Positions 42,191 to 50,903 of a DNA stretch of 64,000 bases are shown piece after piece. The stretch is taken from contig CANMWQ010000001.1 of NCBI GenBank assembly GCA_947501685.1, positions 186,001 through 250,000 on the forward strand, written 5' to 3'. A program made the position numbers and the translations under genes. The notes beneath the pieces are model-generated. The model was not told the DNA's origin and ran no database searches. It worked only from the letters and a program-made list of their open reading frames with translations. Numbering within the stretch: the first letter of the stretch is position 1; each line of letters begins with the position of its first letter. Source of the DNA: an uncultured Litoreibacter sp. (GTDB lineage Bacteria > Pseudomonadota > Alphaproteobacteria > Rhodobacterales > Rhodobacteraceae).

Positions 42191-42517
42191 ATGGCGAAAC
42201 TGTTTCTTGTTGTTTGGCTGCTGCCCGCCCTTTGGGGCGTTTTTTGCGGGTGGTGGCGGGCGGCTCGGCCTGCCTTGTCACCGAGCGGTTTTGCCCGTGA
42301 CATTGGCGTAGCGCTGATCACCGCGGCCCTCCCGATCTTTATGTTCCACATGGTCTGGCTGGGCGCGTTCATGGAAGTGACCGGTGGCGCTTCAAAACTC
42401 GGCGCGTGGTCATCCTATTGGTCGGCGCTGACCGCGCTGCTATGGTTTCCGTTGCTGGTGATTGCCTATATCATACGCGCAACGAAGCTGAAGGCAGAGG
42501 CGCAGGATATGGGGTAG
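42191..42517 (+). CDS. Small integral membrane protein of the ATPase cluster
   Basis: 108 residues with three membrane segments (about 4-22, 36-58 and 78-98), unrecognised. The first may double as a signal anchor (KLFLVVWLLPALWGVFCGWW). Begins at the very next base after the preceding stop. After it comes an 80-base AT-rich stretch with TTATATATATCATATGG, a plausible promoter for the downstream genes. Confidence 0.65.
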   Translation: MAKLFLVVWLLPALWGVFCGWWRAARPALSPSGFARDIGVALITAALPIFMFHMVWLGAFMEVTGGASKLGAWSSYWSALTALLWFPLLVIAYIIRATKLKAEAQDMG

Positions 42518-42615
42518 GCCCCATGTTTCTGGGGTTAACATCTGGTAAATGAAAATATGAAACCTTATATATATCATATGGTTACAAATTCCGACGCGTG
42601 CGTCGCCTTTCACCT

Positions 42616-43959
42616 ATGATGCGCCTCATCCAAAAAGGGCTGATGTTCGGGAACCTCTTTCATGTGGGCTCCCCCGCCTTGGTAGAGCGCTACAACCGTG
42701 CCCTGAAATCGCTGACCGGCAAGACCACGGCCCTGACCGATTTCCATGTCGATATCTCGGGCTTTGCCCCCGAGGTTGGCCAGGAGCTGGGCGATGATCT
42801 CTATCTCAACCCCCAAGGCTGCAACCGCCAGTTCATCCTGCTGTCGACCGAACAAAAGACGGCACCTCTGCTGGACGCCAAATTCTCCACCTCGCGTGGC
42901 ATTCTGCGGCAATTCATCGATGAGAACGAGGCGCAGCTTTTTGCCCTGACCGCCCGAGACGCGGTGGCGGGGGAGCTGGTGAACTCGATCTACACGGTGG
43001 ATAAGGCGGCGCATCTGTTTGATATCCGCAAAATCCATGTCGAGGCGGACACCACCGGCGGCCATGTTGGCGAGGCCCAGAAACTGGGCGCGATGATCGA
43101 CGAATTCCGCGCCCGCGATGATGCCTGGTGGGACGACGTTTTGATCGCCGAAATGATCACGCTGGCCAAGAAAACCGGCGACGTGACCCGGACCCCGATC
43201 CAGCTGAAAAACACGGAGTTCGAGCAGAAGAATTTTTGGACCTCACATTTTGGCGGCATGTATGTGTTTCGTGATGTGGAGCAGCCCGCGACGATTTCAG
43301 TGGGGCCGAAAAAAGCGCTGGGCAAGCTGCCGACAGAACTGGTGATCGGCTTCAAAGAGACCAGCAAGATCGCGGCGTTTCTGGAAGAAAACCGGCTGGT
43401 TGAGCCCATCGTGAAAGCCAAAGGCACCAATGCCGTGTCGATCCTGCGCCAGAAGCTGGACTTCATTATCGTGGACGTGGCCGCCAGCATGGAGGCGGAT
43501 TTGACCGGCATGCGCCGCTCTGATCTGCGCGGGCTGGCACGGCGCTACGCCAAGCAATTGCCACGCGAGTTTCACCAGCTCAACGACCTGCTCAGATGGG
43601 CTGAGGGGGGCGGGGGCTGGCCACGGATCACCTCGAATGACCCGGCATATTTCTACACCTTGCGCGCGACGCGCCACCCGGACCGTGACCTCGTGAACCA
43701 ATTGCTGGCCGAGCTAGCGCCTTTGGACGTGCGGCAGCTCTTCATCTGCCACAAGCAGCTCTTCTATGACCGCTACGCCACATGGCCGGATGAGAAGAAA
43801 GAGTTTGTGGCAAACTTCCTTGAGCGGGAGTATCAGGTGGATAAGGCAGGCGCGCGTGAGGCGCTGTTTGGCCCTGAAGACGCAATGGACGAGCCGCAAC
43901 CAAATGCTGACCCGGTTGATCTGGTCGGGCCTTGGGGCGCAATCAGGAGACGCGGATGA
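42616..43959 (+). CDS. Unknown 447-residue protein (DUF6638-like)
   Basis: A large soluble protein without signal peptide or membrane helix. The start MMRLIQKGLMFGNLFHVGSP, then ALVERYNRALKSLTGKTTAL and FHVDISGFAPEVGQELGDDL, are conserved-looking blocks that I associate, from memory and tentatively, with the Rhodobacterales DUF6638 family. Later come DLTGMRRSDLRGLARRYAKQ and LFICHKQLFYDRYATWPDEK. No catalytic motif was identified. Start chosen at ATG 42616; GTG 42598 is the alternative, and neither has a good ribosome site. Its stop overlaps the next start in ATGA. Confidence 0.72.
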   Translation: MMRLIQKGLMFGNLFHVGSPALVERYNRALKSLTGKTTALTDFHVDISGFAPEVGQELGDDLYLNPQGCNRQFILLSTEQKTAPLLDAKFSTSRGILRQFIDENEAQLFALTARDAVAGELVNSIYTVDKAAHLFDIRKIHVEADTTGGHVGEAQKLGAMIDEFRARDDAWWDDVLIAEMITLAKKTGDVTRTPIQLKNTEFEQKNFWTSHFGGMYVFRDVEQPATISVGPKKALGKLPTELVIGFKETSKIAAFLEENRLVEPIVKAKGTNAVSILRQKLDFIIVDVAASMEADLTGMRRSDLRGLARRYAKQLPREFHQLNDLLRWAEGGGGWPRITSNDPAYFYTLRATRHPDRDLVNQLLAELAPLDVRQLFICHKQLFYDRYATWPDEKKEFVANFLEREYQVDKAGAREALFGPEDAMDEPQPNADPVDLVGPWGAIRRRG

Positions 43960-44225
43960 TCTTCGGAATTCTCAGATTGATGGTGATCGCTTTCGCCATC
44001 ATGTTGGTGGTCTATTTTGTGCTTTCTGCATGGTCGCGCTCGGTGCGGCGCGGCAAATTGGCGGAGGAATGGGACGAAGACATCGCCACCGGCGACCGCG
44101 ACGCCTTCATCGAAGAGGGGCTTGAGGAATACGACACCTCCCTCAGACGCAAGCTGATCCTGGGGGTGTTCGTCGTCCCCTATCTGGTGATCGGCCTTTT
44201 GGTCTATATCGTCAATTTTCAGTAG
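43956..44225 (+). CDS. Small two-segment membrane protein of the ATPase cluster
   Basis: 89 residues. The first membrane segment (about 3-23, FGILRLMVIAFAIMLVVYFV) is followed by a charged loop (SVRRGKLAEEWDEDIATGDR, then DAFIEEGLEEYDTSLRRK) and a second segment (about 66-86). The acidic loop is probably cytoplasmic. Start 43956 has AGGAGACG upstream and an ATGA overlap with the preceding gene. Unrecognised; moves with the DUF1523-like gene that follows. Confidence 0.72.
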   Translation: MIFGILRLMVIAFAIMLVVYFVLSAWSRSVRRGKLAEEWDEDIATGDRDAFIEEGLEEYDTSLRRKLILGVFVVPYLVIGLLVYIVNFQ

Positions 44226-44237
44226 GAGACCCCCCTG

Positions 44238-44924
44238 ATGCATATCGTAAAGCGCGTGTTATGGACGGCCTTCTGGGTGCTCCTATTTGCGTTCCTGCAC
44301 TACACTTTGCCGCAACGCGACATCGTTCGTATCGTCGAGACAGAGGTGCGCCGCGTCGATTTTGGCGAGAACTCGATCTTTTGGGCCGGTGCCGATACCG
44401 GGCAAGACGCCTCGGGCGTGAATCGTGACGTGCGGTTTATCAACACCCAGAAACGCGACACGTATTTGTTCGGCCTGATCCGTTCGGAAAGCACCCGTCC
44501 TATGGTCTACCGCAACGAGGATACGGGCTGGGGCTGGCCTCCGTATTTCAAACTGGATTCCTCCAACCTGCAAACCGACGTGGCCGATTTGAAAAGCACC
44601 GCCGCAGAGCCCCAATGGGTGGTGTTGACCCATTACGGCTGGCGCAACGAGCTGTTGTCGATCTTCCCCAACGCCGTGGGCGTGCGTGGCATTGAGAACC
44701 CGGACAAGCTGCTGATCCCGTGGTTCAACACAATCATTTTGATCATTTTTGCAGGGCTCATGCTGGGTTTCTACCGTTTGACCCAATGGTTCCGCCGCGA
44801 AAAGATCGACCCGATTGTGGACAGCGCGCAGGACACGTGGGAGGGCGTGGACGCCTATGCCGACGAGCAGCGTGCAGGATTTCGGGGCTGGTTAGACAGC
44901 TGGAAAAGCAAGCCTAAACGCTGA
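44238..44924 (+). CDS. DUF1523-like membrane protein
   Basis: 228 residues. A membrane segment at the N-terminus (about 5-22, RVLWTAFWVLLFAFLHY) is followed by a large exported domain (TLPQRDIVRIVETEVRRVDF, then NRDVRFINTQKRDTYLFGLI, GWGWPPYFKLDSSNLQTD and LTHYGWRNELLSIFPNAVGV). A second membrane segment (about 158-178) precedes a cytoplasmic tail. From memory this pattern is the DUF1523 family, function unknown. Ribosome site AGGAGAC lies 8 bases upstream. Last gene of the cluster. Confidence 0.8.
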   Translation: MHIVKRVLWTAFWVLLFAFLHYTLPQRDIVRIVETEVRRVDFGENSIFWAGADTGQDASGVNRDVRFINTQKRDTYLFGLIRSESTRPMVYRNEDTGWGWPPYFKLDSSNLQTDVADLKSTAAEPQWVVLTHYGWRNELLSIFPNAVGVRGIENPDKLLIPWFNTIILIIFAGLMLGFYRLTQWFRREKIDPIVDSAQDTWEGVDAYADEQRAGFRGWLDSWKSKPKR

Positions 44925-44928
44925 TTTT

Positions 44929-44954
44929 GGAGGGGCATTAACCCTCTGGCTTTT
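44929..44954 (+). terminator. Weak hairpin after the ATPase cluster
   Basis: GAGGG (44930-44934) pairs with CCCTC (44942-44946) around GCATTAA, followed by TGGCTTTTC, directly after the DUF1523-like gene. The short stem and modest T-run make it a tentative terminator. The remaining 200 bases before the next gene hold nothing I recognise except the terminator listed next. Confidence 0.4.
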
Positions 44955-45126
44955 CAAGGGGGAATGGGCGGATTTCTTTCCCATAACGCAACCTCCCGTT
45001 GTCAGGCATACATGATCCAAGAGAGAAACTGGGTCTGTTGTTGTTAAGGACCGAAGCAGAGCGTTGCCGTTTATTATCTTTCCCCGAAGGTGTTGCTGTC
45101 GCCCCTGCGCGTAGGTTTCTCACTCT

Positions 45127-45153
45127 AAAGAGCCCGGGCCCTGTGCCCGGGTT
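45127..45153 (-). terminator. Terminator of the deoC-ALDH operon
   Basis: On the minus strand AACCCGGGC pairs with GCCCGGGCT around a 5-base loop and runs into CTTTAG. Position is about 20 bases after the aldehyde dehydrogenase stop. The 7-base all-GC stem is strong, the T-run short. Confidence 0.6.
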
Positions 45154-45171
45154 CCGCATTTTGGGGATCGG

Positions 45172-47475
45172 CTATTCGCCGTATGGCACCCAGATATTTT
45201 TGACCTCACTCGCCGCCGCAAGCATGTCCTTTGCGCCAAGCGGTTGCGCGGCCGTCAGGGTGCGTTTGAGGTTGCTGGCAGAGCTTGCCTCGATGATCTC
45301 CTGCAGCGGGGAGGAGGAGAAGTTCCAGACCGCATCAATATCCATATGACTGCCCATATGCGGCGCAATTTCGGCGTGGCTGCCGGTGAGAATGTTCACC
45401 ACACCCGCCGGGATGTCGGAGGTTTCCAACACCTGAATAAAGTCGGTTGCAGCCAAAGGATAGGGCTCTGACGCGGCAAGGACCACGCGGTTGCCCATGG
45501 CGAGGGCAGAGGCAAGCGTTGCAACGAGGCCCGAAAGCGGCCCGTCATCAGGGCAAAGCGCGCCGATGACGCCGACAGGCTCTTTCATCGCAAGCGCCAC
45601 GCCGCGAATGGGGACGCCGTGCACCTGCCCGTCATATTTGTCGGCCCACGCCGCATAGGTGAAGAGCGTCGAAAGGGCGGTTTGCACCTCGGCCGCGCCG
45701 CTCTTGCCGGTCATGGATTTGATGCGGGCCTCAAACTCTGTCGCCCGGACGGAGAGGTTTTCAGCCAGATAATAGAGGATTTGCGCCCGCAAATGGCCTG
45801 TGGTGCCGGACCAGGATTTCGCGCCATGCGCGGCCTCGACAGAGTTGCGCAGATCCTTGCGATTGGCGAGGGGGACCTCGCCCAATGCGGCGCCTTTGGG
45901 GCCGTAGACGATCCGGCTATAGCCACCATCCGGGCGCGCCTGCTTGCCGCCAATGTAAAGCTTCGCCGTGCGGTCAATCGGGTCAGACAGCCCGCCGCTG
46001 CCCGTGAAGCAGTCGATCTTTTGTATGGGTTTCGGAGTGGTCTTGGGCTTGGTGTAGCCCGCCAGACCCTCCCAACCGCCTTCGCGCCCAAAACCGCTTT
46101 CGCGCACCCCGCCAAAGCCAGCGGCAGCGTCCATCATATTCGTGCCGTTGATCCAAACAATCCCTGCGACCAGCTTGGGGGCAATGCCCAGCGCGAGATT
46201 GATATTCTCCGTCCACAGCGTCGCGGCCAGCCCGTAGCGCGTGTCATTGGCCATCTGCACGGCCTCTGCAGGCGTGCGGAAGGTGGTGGAGACCAGCACG
46301 GGGCCAAAGATTTCCTCCTGCATCAGGGGGGAGGCCGTGTGCAGCCCGGTGATCAATGTCGGCGGGTAAAAGCAGCCCTCAGGGGCGGTGGTTTGAAACA
46401 TCTCGCCTTCGGTGTTGGCGGCGATCATGTCGGTGATGGATTTCAGCTGGGCGGGGTCCACGATGGCACCGACGTCGATGCTTTTGTCCAGCGGGTCGCC
46501 GATGCGCAGCTTCTCCATGCGGGCTTTCAGCTTGGTGTAGAACCTGTCGGCCACACCTTCCTGCACCAGCAACCGCGAGCCCGCACAACAGACCTGGCCT
46601 TGATTGAACCAAATCGCGTCGACCAGCCCCTCGACCGCGCTGTCGAGATCAGCGTCGTCGAACACGATATAGGGCGACTTGCCGCCCAGCTCCAGCGACA
46701 GCGCCTTGCCGCTGCCTGCCGTGGCTTCGCGGATTTTGCGCCCCACAGCGGTGGAGCCGGTGAAGGCGATCTTGTCCACGTCACTGGCCACGATCATCTC
46801 GCCCACACGCCCATCGCCCGTGACGATGTTGACCACGCCTTTGGGCACGCCCGCCTGGTCGCAAATCTCGGCAAAGATCATGGCCGTCAGGGAGGTATAT
46901 TCGGCCGGTTTCAGCACCACCGTGTTGCCCATCGCCAAGGCAGGCGCGATTTTCCAGGCGAGCATCAGCAGCGGGAAATTCCACGGGATGATCTGCCCGC
47001 AGACGCCCAGTGGCTCGCGGTCTGGCAGCTCCTCTTTCATCAGCTGCGCAAAGCCCGCGTGGTGGTAGAAATGCCGGATTGCCAGCGGCACGTCGATGTC
47101 TCGGGCCTCGCGGATCGGCTTGCCGTTATCCATGCTCTCCATCACCGCCAAGAGGCGGCTGTTCTTCTGCAAACCGCGCGCGACGGCGTAAAGCACCCGC
47201 GCGCGTCTCTCGCCGTCCTTGGCCCAAGCAGGCTGCGCCTTGCGGGCGGCTTTGACGGCGGATCCAACCTCGTCTGCGGTGGTCTGGGTCACGCCTGCCA
47301 GCTTTTTGCCGGTGGCCGGGTTGGTGCTGTCGAAATCATCACGCAACGGGCCCCATGCGCCATTGATGAACGGGCCCGCGATGCCGCCATGGCCCTTGAT
47401 CCAGGCCAGTGCCTCTACGTTGCTTTCGGGGGCGGGGCCATAGTCCATGCTCTCGAAGATGTCTTTGACGGTCAT
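45172..47475 (-). CDS. ALDH16-like tandem aldehyde dehydrogenase
   Basis: 767 residues with two aldehyde dehydrogenase-like units. The first (about 1-490) is complete: PWNFPLLMLAWKIAPALAMG, GSTAVGRKI for NAD, catalytic Glu in LSLELGGKSP (about 262) and catalytic Cys in NQGQVCCAGS (about 295). The second (about 505-767) keeps the fold (GVIGALCPDDGPLSGLVATL, then ASALAMGNRVVLA) but lacks the Cys region, so it is a pseudo-domain. This is the ALDH16 layout; bacterial ALDH16 with an active first domain has been described from the roseobacter Loktanella. The ATG overlaps the upstream small gene. Beside deoC it would oxidise acetaldehyde or a related aldehyde (inference). Confidence 0.9.
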   Translation of the reverse strand: MTVKDIFESMDYGPAPESNVEALAWIKGHGGIAGPFINGAWGPLRDDFDSTNPATGKKLAGVTQTTADEVGSAVKAARKAQPAWAKDGERRARVLYAVARGLQKNSRLLAVMESMDNGKPIREARDIDVPLAIRHFYHHAGFAQLMKEELPDREPLGVCGQIIPWNFPLLMLAWKIAPALAMGNTVVLKPAEYTSLTAMIFAEICDQAGVPKGVVNIVTGDGRVGEMIVASDVDKIAFTGSTAVGRKIREATAGSGKALSLELGGKSPYIVFDDADLDSAVEGLVDAIWFNQGQVCCAGSRLLVQEGVADRFYTKLKARMEKLRIGDPLDKSIDVGAIVDPAQLKSITDMIAANTEGEMFQTTAPEGCFYPPTLITGLHTASPLMQEEIFGPVLVSTTFRTPAEAVQMANDTRYGLAATLWTENINLALGIAPKLVAGIVWINGTNMMDAAAGFGGVRESGFGREGGWEGLAGYTKPKTTPKPIQKIDCFTGSGGLSDPIDRTAKLYIGGKQARPDGGYSRIVYGPKGAALGEVPLANRKDLRNSVEAAHGAKSWSGTTGHLRAQILYYLAENLSVRATEFEARIKSMTGKSGAAEVQTALSTLFTYAAWADKYDGQVHGVPIRGVALAMKEPVGVIGALCPDDGPLSGLVATLASALAMGNRVVLAASEPYPLAATDFIQVLETSDIPAGVVNILTGSHAEIAPHMGSHMDIDAVWNFSSSPLQEIIEASSASNLKRTLTAAQPLGAKDMLAAASEVKNIWVPYGE

Positions 47476-47678
47476 TGAGGAACCCCCGATTTGAGGAAAA
47501 GTGCAAGGATAAGTCCGAATAGCAACAGAAGGACTACTGCAAATGCTGGCCTATTTCGGCGAAGGCTGCCCAATAGACCACTGCTAGTCGTTGGCGTCGG
47601 CTTTATGACGGACCAGAGCAGCGCGACAACAAAGATCAGAACAAGAAGCGCAAGGGCATACGCGAATATGATCGTCAT
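47472..47678 (-). CDS. Small membrane protein between deoC and ALDH16
   Basis: 68 residues: two membrane segments (about 2-22, TIIFAYALALLVLIFVVALL, and 46-64, FAVVLLLLFGLILALFL) with a basic loop (GSLRRNRPA). Unrecognised. It starts 4 bases after the deoC stop and overlaps the dehydrogenase start by ATGA, so it is a genuine operon member rather than a chance frame. Role unknown; it may seat the dehydrogenase at the membrane. Confidence 0.65.
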   Translation of the reverse strand: MTIIFAYALALLVLIFVVALLWSVIKPTPTTSSGLLGSLRRNRPAFAVVLLLLFGLILALFLKSGVPQ

Positions 47679-47682
47679 GGCG

Positions 47683-48666
47683 TTATCCCATCGGATGTCT
47701 GTAGGAGGCGGAGTAAGCGCCGGTGACGTGATGCTCAAGCTGGCGTTCGATATCGTTCAGAAGGGACGATGCGCCAAAGCGGAAAAGGTCGGGTTGCAGC
47801 CAGCGGGGGCCAAGCTCTTCTTTGATCAAGGCGAGATAGGTGATCGCGTCCTTGGCCTTCGAGATGCCGCCTGCGGGTTTGTAGCCGATATGATGGCCAG
47901 TGGCGTCAAAGTAATCCCGGATCGCGCGGATCATGACCAACGAAACAGGCAGCGTCGCATTCACGCTTTCCTTCCCGGTGGAGGTCTTGATGAAGTCCGC
48001 CCCGGCCATCATGCAAATCACGGAGGCGCGGGCGACATTGCGCAGGGAGCCGAGCTCTCCGGTGGCCAAAATCGCCTTCACATGGGCGTCGCCACAGGCC
48101 GCGCGGAAGGCGCGCATCTCGTCATAAAGCGCCTGCCAGTTCTGGGTCAGCACATGGCGACGCGAGATCACGATATCGATTTCGCGCGCGCCTGCTTTGG
48201 CGCTTTCCTCGATCTCTGCGACGCGCAAAGCGAACGGCGACAGCCCCGCCGGAAACCCGGTGGAGACGGCGGCGACAGGGATGCCTGAACCCTGCAAAGC
48301 GTCAACAGCGGTGCCTATCATGTCGTGGTAAACACAAACCGCGCCTGTGGTGATCGGCCCCATGCCAAGCTGCCCCAGAATATCCGCGCGCACAGGTTGA
48401 CGGGCCTTGGCGCAGAGCCTGCGGACCCGGCCTGCCGTATCGTCGCCGGATAGGGTGGTCAGGTCAATGCAGGTGGCGGCCTTCAACAGCCATGCGGCTT
48501 GGTACGCTTTCTTTACAGAGCGCCGGGCCGGCAGGCTGGCCGCCCGGCGCTCGATGGCGGAGGTGTTGGCCTGCACGCGGGCGACCCAATCGAGATCGAG
48601 CGGCATGCCGGGATTGCGGGGCAGGTGCAGCTGCGGCAATTGGGCGGGAGCGAGGGTGTGTTCCAT
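47683..48666 (-). CDS. deoC: Deoxyribose-phosphate aldolase
   Basis: Splits 2-deoxyribose 5-phosphate into acetaldehyde and glyceraldehyde 3-phosphate. 327 residues, the longer DeoC form: ATCIDLTTLSGDDTAGRVRR near residue 70, CVYHDMI, EIDIVISRRHVL, then the Schiff-base Lys segment FIKTSTGKESVNATLP (about 230) and KPAGGIS. The start MEHTLAPAQ is chosen; the longer frame adds Pro/Arg-rich sequence. Product acetaldehyde fits the dehydrogenase two genes downstream. Divergent from rpe with 100 bases between. Confidence 0.94.
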   Translation of the reverse strand: MEHTLAPAQLPQLHLPRNPGMPLDLDWVARVQANTSAIERRAASLPARRSVKKAYQAAWLLKAATCIDLTTLSGDDTAGRVRRLCAKARQPVRADILGQLGMGPITTGAVCVYHDMIGTAVDALQGSGIPVAAVSTGFPAGLSPFALRVAEIEESAKAGAREIDIVISRRHVLTQNWQALYDEMRAFRAACGDAHVKAILATGELGSLRNVARASVICMMAGADFIKTSTGKESVNATLPVSLVMIRAIRDYFDATGHHIGYKPAGGISKAKDAITYLALIKEELGPRWLQPDLFRFGASSLLNDIERQLEHHVTGAYSASYRHPMG

Positions 48667-48766
48667 CCCGCCAGTTTGATCCGCTTGGCGCGCAAGGGCA
48701 AGGCAGCTCAGGCTTTGACGCGGCGGCGGATCGGGTCTAGGGAAGGGCACAGATCAGGAGGCCCCC

Positions 48767-49450
48767 ATGAGCTCAACAGATATCAAGATCGCGCCGTCCA
48801 TTCTGGCCGCAGATTTCGCCAATTTCGGTGCAGAGATCGAGGCCGTTGAGGCCCAAGGCGCGGATTGGATCCATGTCGATGTGATGGACGGGCATTTCGT
48901 GCCAAACATCACCTTCGGGCCCGAGACCTGCAAGGCGATCCGCCCGCATATCAAAACGGTGATGGACGTGCATCTGATGATCTCGCCAGTGGATACCTAT
49001 ATCGAGGCCTTTGCCGAAGCGGGCGCAGACGTGATCACCGCCCATGTCGAGGCGGGCCCGCATATTCACCGCACGTTGCAGGCCATTCGCGGGGCAGGGG
49101 CCAAGGCGGGCGTGGCACTGAATCCCGGCACCGATCTGGACAGCGTGGACTACCTGTTGGACATGGTTGATCTGGTCTGCATCATGACCGTGAACCCCGG
49201 ATTTGGCGGGCAGAAATTCATCCACAGCCAGGTCGAGAAGGTACGCAAGCTGCGGGCCATGATCGGCGACCGGCCCATCCATATCGAGATCGACGGAGGG
49301 GTCACACCGCAAACGGCGCCCTTGGTGGTGGAGGCAGGTGCGGATGTGCTGGTCGCAGGTTCAGCAGTGTTCAAGGGTGGCAGTGTCAGCAACCCTGCGC
49401 CTTACGGCGACAACATCCGCGCTATCCGGCAAGCTGCCGGTTCTGCGTAG
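48767..49450 (+). CDS. rpe: Ribulose-phosphate 3-epimerase
   Basis: Interconverts ribulose 5-phosphate and xylulose 5-phosphate (pentose phosphate or Calvin cycle). 227 residues, TIM barrel. It shows IAPSILAADFANFGAEIEAV, the metal/catalytic WIHVDVMDGHFVPN, MDVHLMI, MTVNPGFGGQKFI and EIDGGVTPQTA with the second catalytic Asp, then AGSAVFKG. Length and motifs are fully standard. AGGAGG lies 5 bases before the ATG. Genes for the Calvin cycle are not nearby, so the housekeeping role is likelier. Confidence 0.96.
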   Translation: MSSTDIKIAPSILAADFANFGAEIEAVEAQGADWIHVDVMDGHFVPNITFGPETCKAIRPHIKTVMDVHLMISPVDTYIEAFAEAGADVITAHVEAGPHIHRTLQAIRGAGAKAGVALNPGTDLDSVDYLLDMVDLVCIMTVNPGFGGQKFIHSQVEKVRKLRAMIGDRPIHIEIDGGVTPQTAPLVVEAGADVLVAGSAVFKGGSVSNPAPYGDNIRAIRQAAGSA

Positions 49451-49772
49451 AGGTTGCGGGCTCAATGAAATACGGGTCCACGTCGCGCCAATAGGCCAGA
49501 AGGTCGGCTCCCGTTGGGCTGAAATTGCCCCGCTTTTGCATCGCGAACAGGTCCACCGATAAAAGCGACGCCATCCGAAGGGCCTGCGCGGTCTCTGCAT
49601 TGGGCGTGTCGTTCTCGCCGGAGAAAACCCGCTCGATCGCATGCGCGGCGCTGACCATCACGAATACGATTTGCAAGCCGGTGACATTTGGCCAGCGGGT
49701 CGCCAGCTCGGACACTGCCCGCCTTGGCCCGTCCGGACCTTCCGACACCCGCGCGATAGCGAAGTCGATCAT
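49422..49772 (-). CDS. Hypothetical 116-residue protein convergent with rpe
   Basis: Coding reads MIDFAIARVSEGPDGPRRAV, then HAIERVFSGENDTPNAETAQ and ADLLAYWRDVDPYFIEPATS. The composition is that of a real, soluble, mostly helical protein. It overlaps the 3' end of rpe by 29 bases on the other strand. A longer frame to 49907 exists but the Met at 49772 is the last sensible start. Unrecognised; it might be a false gene, hence the moderate confidence. Confidence 0.5.
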   Translation of the reverse strand: MIDFAIARVSEGPDGPRRAVSELATRWPNVTGLQIVFVMVSAAHAIERVFSGENDTPNAETAQALRMASLLSVDLFAMQKRGNFSPTGADLLAYWRDVDPYFIEPATSTQNRQLAG

Positions 49773-49976
49773 ATTGTCTATTTGCTTCAGCCCCAAAACC
49801 GTAACTCTCAAAACACCATAAACAAACGCCCCACCAGCATGGCGTATACGCAAAACACTAACCCCGACCGCAGGGCTTTGCCAGCGCGGTGAACGGCTCC
49901 GGGGCACTGACGCGTTTTGCGTCTTCCCCCTCCGGGGCTCAGGTCCTAGAAAGGTCCCCTGCTCAAGGAGGCATGA

Positions 49977-50903
49977 ATGGCTTCGATCCTATCAGTTCGC
50001 GATGTAAACAAGGTCTTTGACGGTGGTCACGAGGCGCTGAAGTCGGTCTCCCTCGAGATTGAGGAGGGCGAGATTCTGGCCCTGCTCGGCCCCAATGGGG
50101 CAGGCAAAACCACGCTCATTTCGATCATCTGCGGCATGGTGAACCCGACGGGGGGCACGGTGCGTGTCGGCGGATATGACATCATCGACGAGTTCCGCGA
50201 GGCAAGGCGGCTGATCGGGCTGGTCCCGCAGGAGATTAACCTTGAGCCCTTCGAGCGGGTTTTGAACACGGTGCGCTTCTCGCGCGGGCTGTTTGGCAAG
50301 CCACGCGACGACGCCAAACTGGAGACCATCCTGCGCCAGCTGTCGCTGTGGGACAAGAAAGATGCCCGGATCAAAGAGCTCTCCGGCGGCATGAAACGCC
50401 GGGTGCTGATCGCCAAAGCGCTGAGCCATGAGCCCCGGATTTTGTTTCTAGATGAGCCTACGGCGGGTGTGGACGTGGAACTGCGCAAGGACATGTGGCA
50501 GATCGTGCGCCAGCTGAAGGCGGATGGCGTGACCATCATCCTGACCACGCATTACATCGAAGAGGCGGAGGCGATTGCCGACCGTGTGGGCGTGATCTCC
50601 AGCGGAGAGATTTTGTTGATCAAGGAGAAGGCTGCCCTGATGACGCAGATGGGCCGCAAGGAGCTGGAGATCGACCTCGACCAGAGACTGGACGCCGTCC
50701 CGGACGCGCTGTCGCAGCATGCGTTGGAGCTGGGCAAGGATGGCCGCTCCCTGATCTACAGCTACGACACGGCGGCGGAACGTACGGGCATCACAACCTT
50801 GCTGGGCGACGTGGCCAAGGCCGGGTTGGTGACCCGCGATGTGTCCACGCGGCAATCCTCGCTGGAAGATATTTTTGTCGGTCTGGTGGAGGACGCGAAA
50901 TGA
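49977..50903 (+). CDS. ABC exporter ATP-binding protein (YadG-like)
   Basis: 308 residues, the same length as E. coli YadG. Walker [15 protein letters not shown] (about 37), Q-loop LVPQEINLE, signature [17 protein letters not shown], Walker [14 protein letters not shown] and switch His in [16 protein letters not shown] are all present. The last 80 residues form the usual accessory domain. The stop overlaps the permease start in ATGA. Substrate unknown; YadGH-like exporters are widespread and mostly uncharacterised. Confidence 0.92.
   Translation: MASILSVRDVNKVFDGGHEALKSVSLEIEEGEILALLGPNGAGKTTLISIICGMVNPTGGTVRVGGYDIIDEFREARRLIGLVPQEINLEPFERVLNTVRFSRGLFGKPRDDAKLETILRQLSLWDKKDARIKELSGGMKRRVLIAKALSHEPRILFLDEPTAGVDVELRKDMWQIVRQLKADGVTIILTTHYIEEAEAIADRVGVISSGEILLIKEKAALMTQMGRKELEIDLDQRLDAVPDALSQHALELGKDGRSLIYSYDTAAERTGITTLLGDVAKAGLVTRDVSTRQSSLEDIFVGLVEDAK

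Noticed and set aside
44999-45349. Plus-strand open frame of 116 codons overlapping the end of the aldehyde dehydrogenase gene.
   Set aside because: It runs through a terminator hairpin and the antisense of a certain gene; composition is not protein-like.
45619-47478. A 619-codon open frame on the plus strand opposite the tandem aldehyde dehydrogenase.
   Set aside because: The dehydrogenase on the other strand has all family motifs; the antisense product is His/Arg/Gln-rich without recognisable domains.
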